A stretch of 64,000 nt of DNA from Thalassovita sp. (GTDB taxonomy: Bacteria; Pseudomonadota; Alphaproteobacteria; Rhodobacterales; Rhodobacteraceae). Within the stretch, counting starts at the first letter, position 1, and every line of letters starts with the position of its first letter. Below the pieces are notes generated by a model. The model saw nothing but the letters and a program-made list of their open reading frames with translations, made no database searches and was not told the DNA's origin. The stretch lies in assembly GCF_963691685.1 (NCBI RefSeq), contig NZ_OY829290.1, positions 3,928,501-3,992,500 of the forward strand, read 5' to 3'. Positions 43,470-53,110 of this stretch are shown piece by piece. The translations under genes were made by a program, and so were the position numbers.

Positions 43470-45914
43470 ATGAGAAAGTCACTTTTCGCAAGCTACCTTC
43501 CGTTTTCCCTGGCGGTTATTGCAGTCGCCATTTTGGCATTTGGCTTGGATTATCAGACCCGCTCGGTGAACCGCACAGATCTGCGGGCCGAAATTCAGGC
43601 CGAGGCGGAGATCCTGCGCGCCCGTCTGGAAAGCCAGATCGAAGGTGGCATTCTGATTACCCGTGGTGTGGCCTCCTTGCTTAGCCGTGAGGAAGACCTC
43701 AGCCAAGGCGAGTTTTCCCGCCTGGTGCGTGGTGTGACCGAGGGGCGTGCCGATGTGATCAATGTCGCCTGGGCTCCGGATCTGGTGATCACGCGGGTCC
43801 ATCCGGTAGAGCCCAATCGTGCGGCCCTGGGCGTGGATTACCGGCAGATCCCGGCCCAGCTGGATGCCATTATACGCGCCCGCGACACCGGGCAAATCGC
43901 CTTTGTTGGTCCGGTTGATCTGGTTCAGGGCGGCAAGGGGTTCATCATGCGCGTCCCTGTCTACACGGTGGATGAGCGTGACTTTGAATTTGAGGGGATC
44001 CTCTCCACCGTCTTTGAGCTGGACCTTTTCCTTCAGCGTGTTGGGCTGGGCAGCGCTGAACAGACAATTGAGGTGGCGCTGGCGCGGCTGGACGATCACG
44101 GGTTGGATCAGGATCTGTTTTACGGCGCGCCAGAGCTGACCAGCGATAGTCCGGTTAGCGCTGAGGTGCATTTTGCCGAAGGCACCTGGCGGCTTTACGC
44201 CCGCCCGATTGGCGGTTGGGCGGCGGCAACTGATCGCCTGATCTATCAACGCTTGCTGCTGTTGCTGCTGTCGGCTTTCATCCTTGTGCCGCTTTATCTG
44301 GTGAACCGCATGGCCCTGTCGCGGCAGAAAATCATCCGCGATATGGAACTCGCCGATGACCGCCTCAGCAGTTTTATCAGTAACTTCCCCGGGGTGTTTT
44401 TCACCTATGTCCAGGAAGACGGGCAGCGCGACAAGATCGATTTCATCACCGAGGCCTGCCGCGATATCTGGAATGCCTCCCCCGAAGCGATCTACGATCA
44501 TCCGGGGATCCTGTGGAACGCCTTTGATCCTGAAAAACTGCCTGAGTTCCAACAAGAGGTCGAACGCTCCCGCCGGGAGGGATCCACGTGGAATTTCATT
44601 TGGCGCTCCACCACCCGCGACGGCACAGCGCGCTGGCTGGAGGGTTGGGGCCATCCCTACCATTACGAAGCAGGGCTGACACGCTGGGACTGTTTTGTGG
44701 TCGACATTACCGCCCAGCAGGCGCGTGAAGAGGCCTTTGAGCAGCAGGCCGAGATCATGCGACAGGCCCAGAAACAGGAAAGCATCGGCCAGCTGACCGG
44801 CGGTATGGCACATGATTTCAACAACATGCTGGCCGTGATCCGTGGCAATATGGAGATGCTCGAAGAGGACCTGACCGAAGAGGCCCGCGAAGACGATGAG
44901 CGGCTGGAATTTGTGCGCGGGGCCATTTTGGCGGCCGAACGTGGCAATGATCTGACCAAGAAGATGCTCAGCTTTGCCCGCCGTGCCCGCCTGGACCCCG
45001 AAGAGCTGAACCTCAATGACATCGTGCGCGAGTTGGAGGGTTGGAGTGGCCGCACCCTGCCCGCCACGATCACCCTGCGCAAAGAACTGACCCCCGATCT
45101 GCCTTTGGTGCGGTTGGACCGCAGCTCAACCGCCAGTGCCTTGCTGAACATGATGGTTAACGCCCGTGATGCGATGCCCGAAGGGGGCGTGCTGACCATC
45201 GCCACCAAAACCGCAACCCTTGATGCGCAGGACGTGGCGACGATGCCGCAGGATATTGCGCCGGGTGACTATGTGGTCGTATCGCTGCAGGACACCGGGG
45301 AAGGCATCGCCAAGGACAAGCTGGAAACAATTTTCGAACCTTTCTACACCACCAAAGGCCCCGGCGCGGGATCTGGGTTGGGCCTGTCGATGGTGCATGG
45401 TTTCATCGCCCAATCCGGCGGCGCCATTCGCGTCACCTCTGAACTTGGTCAGGGCACCAAGATCGAGTTGTTCTTTCAGGCGCTGCACGCCCAGCCCTCC
45501 AAGGAGGACAGTGAAGCGGCCCTAAAGGGCACTTCAGCAGACGCCGCACTGAGCATTCTGGTAGCCGAGGATGACCCCGATGTGCGGGACATGTTGGAAC
45601 GCAGCCTGACCCGGATGGGCCATGCGGTGACCACGGCTGAGGATGGCGATGCGGCCCTTGCCCTGTTTGACGGCGGGCGCGTGTTTGATCTGTTACTGAC
45701 CGATATCGTGATGCCCGGTTCCCTGCAGGGCACAGCACTGGTTGAGGCGCTGCGCCAACGCCGCCCGGGGTTTCCGGCCATTGTGATGACCGGCTACACC
45801 GATGTGCCGCTGCACGAAGGATCGGTTCTGCATCCCGATGACATCCGGCTCAGCAAGCCGGTGGCGCGTGCCGAATTGGAACGCGCCATTCACGACACCA
45901 TGTCACGGCTTTAG
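43470..45914 (+). CDS. CHASE-domain hybrid histidine kinase
   Basis: An 814-residue hybrid kinase. Helices at about 8-26 and 258-277 enclose a CHASE domain (35-250); PAS at 296-415; HisKA of the GMAHDFNNML type (His448); HATPase (LLNMMVNARDAMP, GSGLGLSMVHG, to 670); receiver (695-812) with Asp745 in LLTDIVMPG and Lys796. The kinase core is of a different class from the neighbouring CHASE kinase, so the two share only sensor design. ATG 43470 is preferred to the ATG at 43425, which adds a non-conserved stretch. The 3' end overlaps the convergent racemase-like gene by four bases. Confidence 0.9.
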   Translation: MRKSLFASYLPFSLAVIAVAILAFGLDYQTRSVNRTDLRAEIQAEAEILRARLESQIEGGILITRGVASLLSREEDLSQGEFSRLVRGVTEGRADVINVAWAPDLVITRVHPVEPNRAALGVDYRQIPAQLDAIIRARDTGQIAFVGPVDLVQGGKGFIMRVPVYTVDERDFEFEGILSTVFELDLFLQRVGLGSAEQTIEVALARLDDHGLDQDLFYGAPELTSDSPVSAEVHFAEGTWRLYARPIGGWAAATDRLIYQRLLLLLLSAFILVPLYLVNRMALSRQKIIRDMELADDRLSSFISNFPGVFFTYVQEDGQRDKIDFITEACRDIWNASPEAIYDHPGILWNAFDPEKLPEFQQEVERSRREGSTWNFIWRSTTRDGTARWLEGWGHPYHYEAGLTRWDCFVVDITAQQAREEAFEQQAEIMRQAQKQESIGQLTGGMAHDFNNMLAVIRGNMEMLEEDLTEEAREDDERLEFVRGAILAAERGNDLTKKMLSFARRARLDPEELNLNDIVRELEGWSGRTLPATITLRKELTPDLPLVRLDRSSTASALLNMMVNARDAMPEGGVLTIATKTATLDAQDVATMPQDIAPGDYVVVSLQDTGEGIAKDKLETIFEPFYTTKGPGAGSGLGLSMVHGFIAQSGGAIRVTSELGQGTKIELFFQALHAQPSKEDSEAALKGTSADAALSILVAEDDPDVRDMLERSLTRMGHAVTTAEDGDAALALFDGGRVFDLLLTDIVMPGSLQGTALVEALRQRRPGFPAIVMTGYTDVPLHEGSVLHPDDIRLSKPVARAELERAIHDTMSRL

Positions 45915-46648
45915 TGCTGAAACAGTTGCCCCGGTCCGGGCAGCTCAGTGATGCCTGCCAGCCGCGCCATATGCCAGAACAGCACCTGATTTGAACTGAG
46001 CACTGGCTTGCCCAATTGCTGTTCCAGCCTGTCGATCACGCTAAAACACTGCAGGTTGGTGCAGCTGAGGAAGACCGCATCGTGATCCCCTGCCCCCACG
46101 GCCAATGCCCCTTCGGCGATAGAGGCGGGTGCGATCCGCGCCACCTTGGCCTCACTCTCCTCGCCAAAGGACAAATGACCGCTGACGGTAATTCCTGCTG
46201 CCTCAAACGCGCCGCAGAGCGGTTGTGAAACGCTGTCGATATAGGGCGTCAGAACCGCCAGCCGTTTCACCCCCAAGGCGTCACAGGCCGCGATCCCGGC
46301 GGTCAGCGGGTTGGTGACACGGGCCACATCTGTCGCCCCTTGGATCAGGCTGGCCACCCGTTCTGGCCCGATCGCCATACTGCCCGACGTGCAGCCGTAA
46401 CCGATCACGTCAAAAGACACCGAAGGCGGCAACAAGGCGGCAGCCTGCGGCAGTTCGGCCTCCATCGCTTTTAGGGTTTCCGTTGTCACCTCCGCCCCGC
46501 TGGGCACCCGGCTGACGTAGCGCGCCAGCCCCGGTTGGTTGAACAGCGCGGCCTCTTGTTCGATGGTTTCATCGCTTTGCAACACCACCAGCCCAAGGGT
46601 GGCCCGATGGCCAATGGCAGGGCCCAGCTCATAGGGGAAATGGCTCAT
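45911..46648 (-). CDS. Asp/Glu racemase superfamily enzyme (EutA/maleate isomerase-like)
   Basis: A 245-residue protein of the arylmalonate decarboxylase/maleate isomerase branch. Two active-site Cys regions are present: IGYGCTSGS (Cys86) and FLSCTNLQC (Cys196), as needed for two-base or cysteine-adduct chemistry. It overlaps the preceding M24 gene by four bases. In ectoine catabolic operons a similar gene (eutA) sits with a peptidase-like hydrolase, an ammonia-lyase-like enzyme and an AsnC regulator. The same gene types occur here, but the substrate is unproven. Confidence 0.82.
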   Translation of the reverse strand: MSHFPYELGPAIGHRATLGLVVLQSDETIEQEAALFNQPGLARYVSRVPSGAEVTTETLKAMEAELPQAAALLPPSVSFDVIGYGCTSGSMAIGPERVASLIQGATDVARVTNPLTAGIAACDALGVKRLAVLTPYIDSVSQPLCGAFEAAGITVSGHLSFGEESEAKVARIAPASIAEGALAVGAGDHDAVFLSCTNLQCFSVIDRLEQQLGKPVLSSNQVLFWHMARLAGITELPGPGQLFQH

Positions 46649-47811
46649 GTCGACAGCTCCGGCAAAAGACGTGGCGCCCGCGGTGACAACAGCTCGGCGC
46701 CGTGGTCAGTCAACAGGATGTTTTCTTCGTGCACAAGGCAGCGCCCCGGCGCGATCTCAATCCCTGGCTCCAGCGTCAGCACCATACCTGCCACCAATTC
46801 GGTTTCATCAAGCTGGGTGAAGCTGGGCCATTCCGTCAATGTCACCCCCAGACCATGCCCCAAACGCCCGCCTAAGGGCTGGGCGCCGTGATCGGTCAGC
46901 GCATCGGCCAGAACCGTGTGCACGTCACAGGCGCGCATGCCGGGGTGCAACTCTTTGATGGCGACCTCAGTGGCCTGCCACAGCGCCTCTTGCGCTTTAG
47001 CGGTTTCGGCATCAGTGGGACCAACCGAATAGTTCCGGTCAAAGTCGCAGAAATAGCCGTTTCGCACCGCGCCCGTGTCCAACATCAGAACATCGCCCGC
47101 CTGCAGGGGGCGATCATCGGCGGGGGAGATCACATCGCCATAGCCCCCCGGCCCAGCACCGCCCGCGACATAGCTGACCCAATCAGCACCTTCTTGCAGC
47201 AGGGCGATCTGAAAAGCGCGGAACACCTGCGACAAGGGCACGCCAGCGCGGGCAAATTCCGGCACCCGGTCAAAGACCCGGCCCGCAATGGCGCAGCTTT
47301 CCCGGATCGCAGCGACCTCAAGGTCTGATTTCACTTCGCGCACCCGCTGCAGCGTGTCCGTTCCATCCACGATCTTGCGATCACCGATCCTGCGCTGCAC
47401 ACAGGCAAAATCCGCCAACGGTGCGCGCAACTGGGTTTCCAGCCCCATTGGCACCGCAATCGCCCCAGCCTCTGGCACCAGATCGCTGAGGGTTTGCGCC
47501 AAAAGGCTCACGCCATCATCGCGGGGGTCGGGGGCGGGCCAGACGCGGATATCCTCAATCCAGCAGCGCCCCATCAGATCCGCGCCGATGGCAGGAATAA
47601 CCGCAACAGGCGCGCCCTTGGCAGGGATCACCATATACCAAGGCCGCGCCGGGCTTTCCCAGAACCGGGTCAGAAACCCGGTGACGTAAAACACATCGGC
47701 AGCGGTGGTCAGCAACAAGGCGTCTTGCCCGGTAGCCGCCATGCGGGCCTGCAGGGCGGCAATGCGGCGTTCATATTCGGCGCGCGGAAAAATCAGTGAC
47801 CGTTCAGCCAT
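46645..47811 (-). CDS. M24 family metallopeptidase-like hydrolase (DoeA/Xaa-Pro type)
   Basis: A 388-residue pita-bread-fold enzyme with an N-terminal creatinase-like domain (about 1-140) and the C-terminal catalytic domain. Dimetal ligands are visible: LDTGAV and FCDFDRN (two Asp), GHGLG (His), LEPGIEI (Glu) and VHEENILLT (Glu). Relatives include aminopeptidase P, creatinase and ectoine hydrolase DoeA. Its start overlaps the PLP-enzyme stop by eight bases and its stop overlaps the racemase-like start by four, so the three genes are tightly coupled. Confidence 0.88.
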   Translation of the reverse strand: MAERSLIFPRAEYERRIAALQARMAATGQDALLLTTAADVFYVTGFLTRFWESPARPWYMVIPAKGAPVAVIPAIGADLMGRCWIEDIRVWPAPDPRDDGVSLLAQTLSDLVPEAGAIAVPMGLETQLRAPLADFACVQRRIGDRKIVDGTDTLQRVREVKSDLEVAAIRESCAIAGRVFDRVPEFARAGVPLSQVFRAFQIALLQEGADWVSYVAGGAGPGGYGDVISPADDRPLQAGDVLMLDTGAVRNGYFCDFDRNYSVGPTDAETAKAQEALWQATEVAIKELHPGMRACDVHTVLADALTDHGAQPLGGRLGHGLGVTLTEWPSFTQLDETELVAGMVLTLEPGIEIAPGRCLVHEENILLTDHGAELLSPRAPRLLPELST

Positions 47812-48868
47812 CTTCTGGGCCCTCGCTGAGGATGGTCAAAACCCGGGCGTCTTTGCCAAGCCCCGGAACGCCCGCCAGCAAGGCCGCCAACCCTGCCCCG
47901 CCAGAGGGTGTGGTGGCCAGATCATGATTGGCCAGTGTCGCAGCACCTGCGGCGGCCTGTTCTTCGGTGATGGTCAGGAAGGCATCGGCATCGTTGGCCA
48001 GACCGGCCAGCGCCACCATCGACGCAGTTTTACAATCCAATCGCCCCATCTCAGACACGGGGCCGGTGGATTCAACCAGCTTACCGGCCTCGATCGAGGC
48101 AATCAGCGCCGGGGCAAAAGCGGGTTCCACCACCGTGATCCGGGGCACATCCCCCCAGGCGCGCCGGGCATAAGCGGCAACTGCAGCGGCCAGCCCGCCA
48201 ACCCCGGCCTGCAACAGAATGTCGGTCGGTGGTTCCGGAATCTGCGCCACCGCTTCGGCCGCCAGTTGGGTATATCCCTCCATCACCCGGTAGGGACGTT
48301 CGGTGTAGCCGGGCCAGGATCCGTCAGACAGCAGGCTCAGCCCGTCAGCCTCAGCCCCCTTGGCGGCGGCGTCCATGCTGGCCTCATAATCCGCGCCGGC
48401 CCGAACAACCTCAGCACCAATGCCGCGCAGACGCTCAGCAAAGGCTTCCGGCACGGTTTCGGCCAGGTAGATCACCGCGCGGGCGCCAAACACCCGCGCC
48501 CCTGCTGCCAGCGACAGCCCGTGATTGCCAGCGCTTGCCGTGACATAGGCCCGGCCCTTCAGGGTCTCTTCCCAGGCCAGGTCTGGCGTGGCTTCACGCG
48601 CGGCGGCGGCGTCACGGGCAATACAGTAGGCCGCGCCCAGCGCCTTGAAGCTGCCCAGCCCCATGCGCTGGCGTTCGTCCTTGATCCAAACCTCCCCAAC
48701 GCCCGCAACCTGCGCCAACTCCGGAACCGCGCGCAGCGGGGTTTCACGGTGTTTAGGGCACAGCGCCAAAAGCTGTTCTACCGCCTCCACCTCAGCCGAG
48801 GGACGCAGCGGTCCAAACCGGTCGGCACTGTCTTGGCCACGATAGGGATTGGTCACGTGGTGGGGCAT
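47804..48868 (-). CDS. PLP-dependent ammonia-lyase, diaminopropionate ammonia-lyase type
   Basis: A 354-residue fold-type II PLP enzyme. The Schiff-base Lys75 lies in LGSFKALGAAY after VWIKDERQRMG, a pattern of diaminopropionate ammonia-lyases; TASAGNHGLS binds the carboxylate and LLQAGVGGLAAA the phosphate. It is shorter than E. coli YgeX (about 400). It leads the leftward three-gene run, divergent from an Lrp/AsnC gene. In ectoine clusters EutB is a related threonine-dehydratase-like enzyme, so an eliminating step on an amino acid is the safest statement. Confidence 0.85.
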   Translation of the reverse strand: MPHHVTNPYRGQDSADRFGPLRPSAEVEAVEQLLALCPKHRETPLRAVPELAQVAGVGEVWIKDERQRMGLGSFKALGAAYCIARDAAAAREATPDLAWEETLKGRAYVTASAGNHGLSLAAGARVFGARAVIYLAETVPEAFAERLRGIGAEVVRAGADYEASMDAAAKGAEADGLSLLSDGSWPGYTERPYRVMEGYTQLAAEAVAQIPEPPTDILLQAGVGGLAAAVAAYARRAWGDVPRITVVEPAFAPALIASIEAGKLVESTGPVSEMGRLDCKTASMVALAGLANDADAFLTITEEQAAAGAATLANHDLATTPSGGAGLAALLAGVPGLGKDARVLTILSEGPEDG

Positions 48869-48950
48869 CGGGTTTCCTTCCTGTGATTGCTCAATCAGCG
48901 TAGCGAAAAGCGGCGGAGCATTCCCGGATTTCTACGCCGCGTGCGGGCGT

Positions 48951-48990
48951 ATTTTCCGACGATCAGAGTCTGTTTGATCCGAAAATCGGA
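48951..48990. promoter_or_regulatory. Inverted repeats between the PLP-enzyme and Lrp genes
   Basis: ATTTTC (48951-48956) and GAAAAT (48981-48986) are inverted, with GATCA/TGATC (48961-48965, 48975-48979) inside, and TCCGA-AAA-TCGGA (48978-48990) is itself a perfect palindrome. These overlapping symmetries lie in the gap between divergent genes and suit an Lrp/AsnC octamer. Binding is inferred. Confidence 0.45.
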
Positions 48991-49033
48991 CGTGATAGAA
49001 GAAATCACCCGCTAGTGACCACAGGATCGGATC

Positions 49034-49504
49034 ATGGACCCGTTTGACCGCGCTTTGCTGGATGCCCTGCAAACAAACAACCGCCAAACCGCTGAACAGC
49101 TGTCAGCGCAGGTGGGCCTGTCGCCGGATGCCTGCCGCAAACGGCTGTCCAAACTGCGTCAGTCCGGAGTGATTGAGGCAGAGGTGGCCGTGCTGAATCC
49201 CGAAAAACTAGGCCGCGGCCTGACCTTGGTGGTGGAGGTCACGCTGCGCTCAGAAAGCCCTAGTGAGATTGACGCCTTCCAGACCCGGATGCTGCAGGCG
49301 CCCGAGGTCATGCAGTGTTTCTATGTCACGGGGGAGGCAGACTTTGTACTGACCCTGACAGCCAAGGACATGGCGGATTATGAGGGGTTCACCCGGCGGC
49401 ATTTCTTTGACGAAGCCAATATCGCCAAATTCCGCACCAATGTGGTGATGAAGCGGGTGAAATCCGGGCTGACGATACCGCTTGCCAGCCCGGAGATGTC
49501 TTAG
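49034..49504 (+). CDS. Lrp/AsnC family transcriptional regulator
   Basis: A 156-residue feast/famine regulator: N-terminal HTH (LDALQTNNRQTAEQLSAQVG, then SPDACRKRLSKLR) and a C-terminal RAM/ligand domain (VMQCFYVTGEADFVLTLTAKD). It is divergent from the PLP-enzyme/M24/racemase run and probably controls it in response to a substrate-derived amino acid, as AsnC/DoeX-type proteins do in ectoine clusters. Its last four bases overlap the stop of the convergent outer-membrane gene. Confidence 0.9.
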   Translation: MDPFDRALLDALQTNNRQTAEQLSAQVGLSPDACRKRLSKLRQSGVIEAEVAVLNPEKLGRGLTLVVEVTLRSESPSEIDAFQTRMLQAPEVMQCFYVTGEADFVLTLTAKDMADYEGFTRRHFFDEANIAKFRTNVVMKRVKSGLTIPLASPEMS

Positions 49505-52500
49505 AACTTGGCGATCAGGTTCAGGAACACGCCGCGGCCTTCATAGGAGATGTTAGCCATGTCGTCCGAGACCTCACCCCATTCATAGCCAAGGCCCAGC
49601 TTCACGTTGTTGCCAAGGTGACGGTAGAGGCCAACCAGCGCGCCGGTTTCGGTCAGATCGCTTTCTTCGGTGTACATCACGCGGCCTTCCAGCATCGCGT
49701 CCCATTTGTGCACCACGTGCCAGTCCAGCCGCAGGATGCCCAGATGGGCGGTGCTGGTGCTCTCTTCCCCGCTGCTGCGGTCGCGCAGTTGCGACCGGCG
49801 ATAGCCATATTTGGCCCCCAGCGACAGTTTCGGGCTAAGATCATAGTCCACATCGACCGAGAGGATATGGCTTTTCTGTTGCGGCCCTTCGGTATCGCCG
49901 GTGACGGTGACCTGATCGACGCCGGGCAGGTCATGCAGGTAGCTGTAGCGCAGCAACATGTTCAGCCGCTCATGCATAACCGGGCGATAGGCATAGCCCA
50001 AAGCGGCTTCAACATATTCTCCGTCACGGAAACTGTCGCCTTCATTGCGGGACACAAGGGCATCCAGATTGGCCAGAAAACGCCAGTCATCATTGACTTT
50101 ATACTCATAGCCACCGCTCAGCGCCCAGGTCTTTGCATCCTGTGTTGCGTCGTCACCATCTTCGACGCGGTATTCCAACCGCAGACGGGCGCTTTGGTCT
50201 TCACCGTCCTGATAGGCCAAACCAAGCGAATAGGCATCGCGATCGAAATCGCCGTTCACCGCATCCCGTACCTCACCGCTTTCGATCGCGCCGGAGAAGG
50301 TCCATTTGGCATCTGGCGTATAGGTGACGCCATAGCCTCGGGTCAGTGACCGGCGATCGCCAAACAGATCCCAGCTGTTTTCAGCTGTCACCGTCAGGGT
50401 ATCTGTCTTTTTGTGGCTACCGCCCAGCGTGAAGGTACCGCCGTCTCGGCCGGTCAGGCTGCTGCCGGGACCGGACCGCGTGGGATCCAAGGTGTAGCCA
50501 AGGTAGATTTCGTTATCTGCCGTCGCGGCGTAGCGCAGGTTCAGCTTGGCGCCGCGCCCTTTGTCCCCGTCCGAAGCCTCACCATCCGCGACGAGTTTTT
50601 CGGTCAATTGGCTAGAAAACCCGATGCCGGCGCGATTGTCCGGCGCCAGACCGCCGGTGCGTTCCAAGTCACCCTGAGCGAAGACATAGAGGCTATGATC
50701 CTCTTCGGGTTGGAACGTCAGTTTAACTGCAGCTGCCGTGCGGGTGCCGGTTTTGCCGGCATCCGCTGCAACAGTGCGATCTTCATGGCCCAGCGCCAGA
50801 TCCAGCGCCAGTGTATCGCTCAGCTGATAAGACAGGCGCAGCTCCCCTTCACGGCGGCCGTCGCCGCCTTCTTTCTCAAACTGCTCCAGATCCAGACCAA
50901 ATCTCAACCGGTCACTCAGCTCAGCCGACAGCTGCATGCCGATGACCTGCTGATCCTCACTTACCTCTTCGCTCAGGGTGGCGAACCCGGCTTCTTTGCC
51001 CTCGGCATAGAGGTAAAGCTGACCTTCCCGCTTGGCCCCCAGATCGGTCAGATCCAGATCCGCCTCAAAGCGATAGGCACGGGCCTTCACGCTGCTTGGT
51101 GCGCTGCTGGTATCGATATTCAATCCGCCAGTGGTTGAGGTCGACCGCCCAAATCCCGCGCCGCGGCTTTCCACCACTTCGGCACGGATTTGGCTGTTTT
51201 CGCCCAGTCGATAGGTCAGATCGATCCCGGCGGCCTGCTGATCCGCATCCCCGCTCTGTTCGGACATGCCCGACAGGCCCAAGCGCAAGCGGTCTGTCAA
51301 CTGCGCCTCAACACGTGCACCAATCGATGCCCCGTCAAGATCACCCGCCAGCGGGGTGTATTCATATTGGGCCACGAGATTGACGTCATACTCATTGCTG
51401 CCGCCGATCAGGCCGCCATCTGTAGTGGAGCTGGGCAGCGGATCGGTTAGGATCAAGACGCCCTGCATATGATCCACCTCATAATCCTGCCCTTCCTGCA
51501 TGGGGGCACTGCGCACCACCCGGCCGGTGTCTGGATCAACCGTCTCAACACTCAACCGCAGCGATCCGCCAAGGATATCCTGACGGGTCAGGAAATAGAC
51601 CGACCCACCGGTGCCGCGCAGGATGTCGCGCTGTGGCAGGCTGTCGGGCTGCGCCGCAAACAGGGTGGCTGCTAGTTTCGGCGCGCCTTCGCTGTTCACC
51701 GACGGTGAGGCATAGCGCAGCTCAGCCCCATAAAGGGCGCGGGATTGATTGAGGAAATGGCTGCCGGTCAGTTCAGCGTCAAAATCGCCCCAAGTGAAGC
51801 GGCTGCCGCCCTTTTCCACCCGGACATACACACGACCCTGCGATGGCGTATCGTCATAGGCGCTGCTGTCATCGCCATAGGTGGGATACATATCCTCAGG
51901 ATCCAGGCGCAGCAGCACGTTGCGCGGATCCTTTTCGTTCAGTCGCTGGAAGATGCCATCCAAATCCCCTTCGCCCGTGTCGGCGGAGGAGGTGATTTTG
52001 TAGCCGGAGGCCAGCTTGGCACTCACGTAATAGGCCAGCCGACCCTCGGCATAGTTGCGTTCAAAATCCGGATCCGCTTCGCCCAGATCATCACGCATCC
52101 GCCGCCCGATGGTCAAATCCGCCAGCACCACATAGAACTGTTCGGATTTAGGGATCCGAATGTCGCGGCGAATGGCCTCGGCCTGCCCGTCAGACAGCAG
52201 GCGCACGTCAATGCGATGCTCACCTTCAGGCAGGATCTGGCTGGTGACAAACCGGCCAGAGCCATCCACCGGCACCTGCGCGCCCATGACCTCCACCACT
52301 GCGCCAGCTGGCAGGGATGTGCCATGTGCCGTCACTTCGCCGCCAGAAATGCGGATGTTGCGGATGGCGGTGCGATCTTCGCCCCCGCCTGCCGCGACCA
52401 GCTCCGGCCCGGTGGTGTTATGTCTGTCGTGATCACCAGACAGCCGGGTCAGTCGTAAAGGTTGGGTTTCATCAAACCGCCCCGCCGCATCATAGACCCG

Positions 52501-53100
52501 CAGCACATAGGCGTAATCGCCCGATCCCCCATCAGGCATGGACCAACCCGCCTGACCGTTTGAGGACATCGGCAACACCGCCACGGGTTTACGCCGGTTG
52601 GCGCGATCCAGAATGCGCAGTTCGGCCCGGTGGATGAAATAGGCGTAGTTCGCGCTGCTGCGGAAGGTCACCACCTCACCAGCGCGATAGCCCGCCCGCA
52701 GGTCTACGGTCGAAATATTCAACCGCGCCACGGGGTTCAGCCCGTCAAACCGGATATCAACAGCGGCCTTTTCGGCGATCATGTCATTTGGGCGGCGGGG
52801 GTCACGCGGCGGCGCGCTGCCGGCCACATGGGTGTCATCGATTGAGATCGAGAACCCCACCTCTTCGAACCGCCCCTCAGGACGGGTGGTGATCAGCTCA
52901 GCGTTTTCCCCAACAGGCATATCCACCACGATATCGGCGTTGGACCGTGCGCAGCCTTCGGGCTGGGGCACCAAGGCCTCATCACAGCGCTCGCCAGCCC
53001 ATGCGGGCGCGCCCCAGAGGCTGGCCAGAGCGGTGCCGATCATCAGTGAAGAACGCAAAGCGGTTGTGCGGCCCGGACGGGCAACAGTCATAATAGGCAT
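49501..53100 (-). CDS. Giant outer-membrane beta-barrel protein, partner of the DUF11 protein
   Basis: A 1199-residue exported protein. The signal peptide ends near APAWA-GE (residue 35). Residues about 40-330 are beta-sandwich-like; from about 335 there is a conserved stretch with LDPEDMYPTYGDDS, RVYVRVEKGGSRFTWGDF, and then hundreds of residues of alternating aromatic/polar strands ending in FLNLIAKF, whose terminal Phe suits assembly by BamA. No TonB plug is seen. ATG 53100 is chosen because AAGGAC lies upstream; the start is 10 bases after the previous stop. Probably the outer-membrane anchor or exporter of the DUF11 protein; function otherwise unknown. Confidence 0.8.
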   Translation of the reverse strand: MPIMTVARPGRTTALRSSLMIGTALASLWGAPAWAGERCDEALVPQPEGCARSNADIVVDMPVGENAELITTRPEGRFEEVGFSISIDDTHVAGSAPPRDPRRPNDMIAEKAAVDIRFDGLNPVARLNISTVDLRAGYRAGEVVTFRSSANYAYFIHRAELRILDRANRRKPVAVLPMSSNGQAGWSMPDGGSGDYAYVLRVYDAAGRFDETQPLRLTRLSGDHDRHNTTGPELVAAGGGEDRTAIRNIRISGGEVTAHGTSLPAGAVVEVMGAQVPVDGSGRFVTSQILPEGEHRIDVRLLSDGQAEAIRRDIRIPKSEQFYVVLADLTIGRRMRDDLGEADPDFERNYAEGRLAYYVSAKLASGYKITSSADTGEGDLDGIFQRLNEKDPRNVLLRLDPEDMYPTYGDDSSAYDDTPSQGRVYVRVEKGGSRFTWGDFDAELTGSHFLNQSRALYGAELRYASPSVNSEGAPKLAATLFAAQPDSLPQRDILRGTGGSVYFLTRQDILGGSLRLSVETVDPDTGRVVRSAPMQEGQDYEVDHMQGVLILTDPLPSSTTDGGLIGGSNEYDVNLVAQYEYTPLAGDLDGASIGARVEAQLTDRLRLGLSGMSEQSGDADQQAAGIDLTYRLGENSQIRAEVVESRGAGFGRSTSTTGGLNIDTSSAPSSVKARAYRFEADLDLTDLGAKREGQLYLYAEGKEAGFATLSEEVSEDQQVIGMQLSAELSDRLRFGLDLEQFEKEGGDGRREGELRLSYQLSDTLALDLALGHEDRTVAADAGKTGTRTAAAVKLTFQPEEDHSLYVFAQGDLERTGGLAPDNRAGIGFSSQLTEKLVADGEASDGDKGRGAKLNLRYAATADNEIYLGYTLDPTRSGPGSSLTGRDGGTFTLGGSHKKTDTLTVTAENSWDLFGDRRSLTRGYGVTYTPDAKWTFSGAIESGEVRDAVNGDFDRDAYSLGLAYQDGEDQSARLRLEYRVEDGDDATQDAKTWALSGGYEYKVNDDWRFLANLDALVSRNEGDSFRDGEYVEAALGYAYRPVMHERLNMLLRYSYLHDLPGVDQVTVTGDTEGPQQKSHILSVDVDYDLSPKLSLGAKYGYRRSQLRDRSSGEESTSTAHLGILRLDWHVVHKWDAMLEGRVMYTEESDLTETGALVGLYRHLGNNVKLGLGYEWGEVSDDMANISYEGRGVFLNLIAKF

Positions 53101-53110
53101 CAGTCTGTCC

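Noticed and set aside
43479..44813. 444-residue minus-strand ORF inside the CHASE hybrid kinase
   Set aside because: Antisense shadow; the sense strand carries a complete multidomain kinase.
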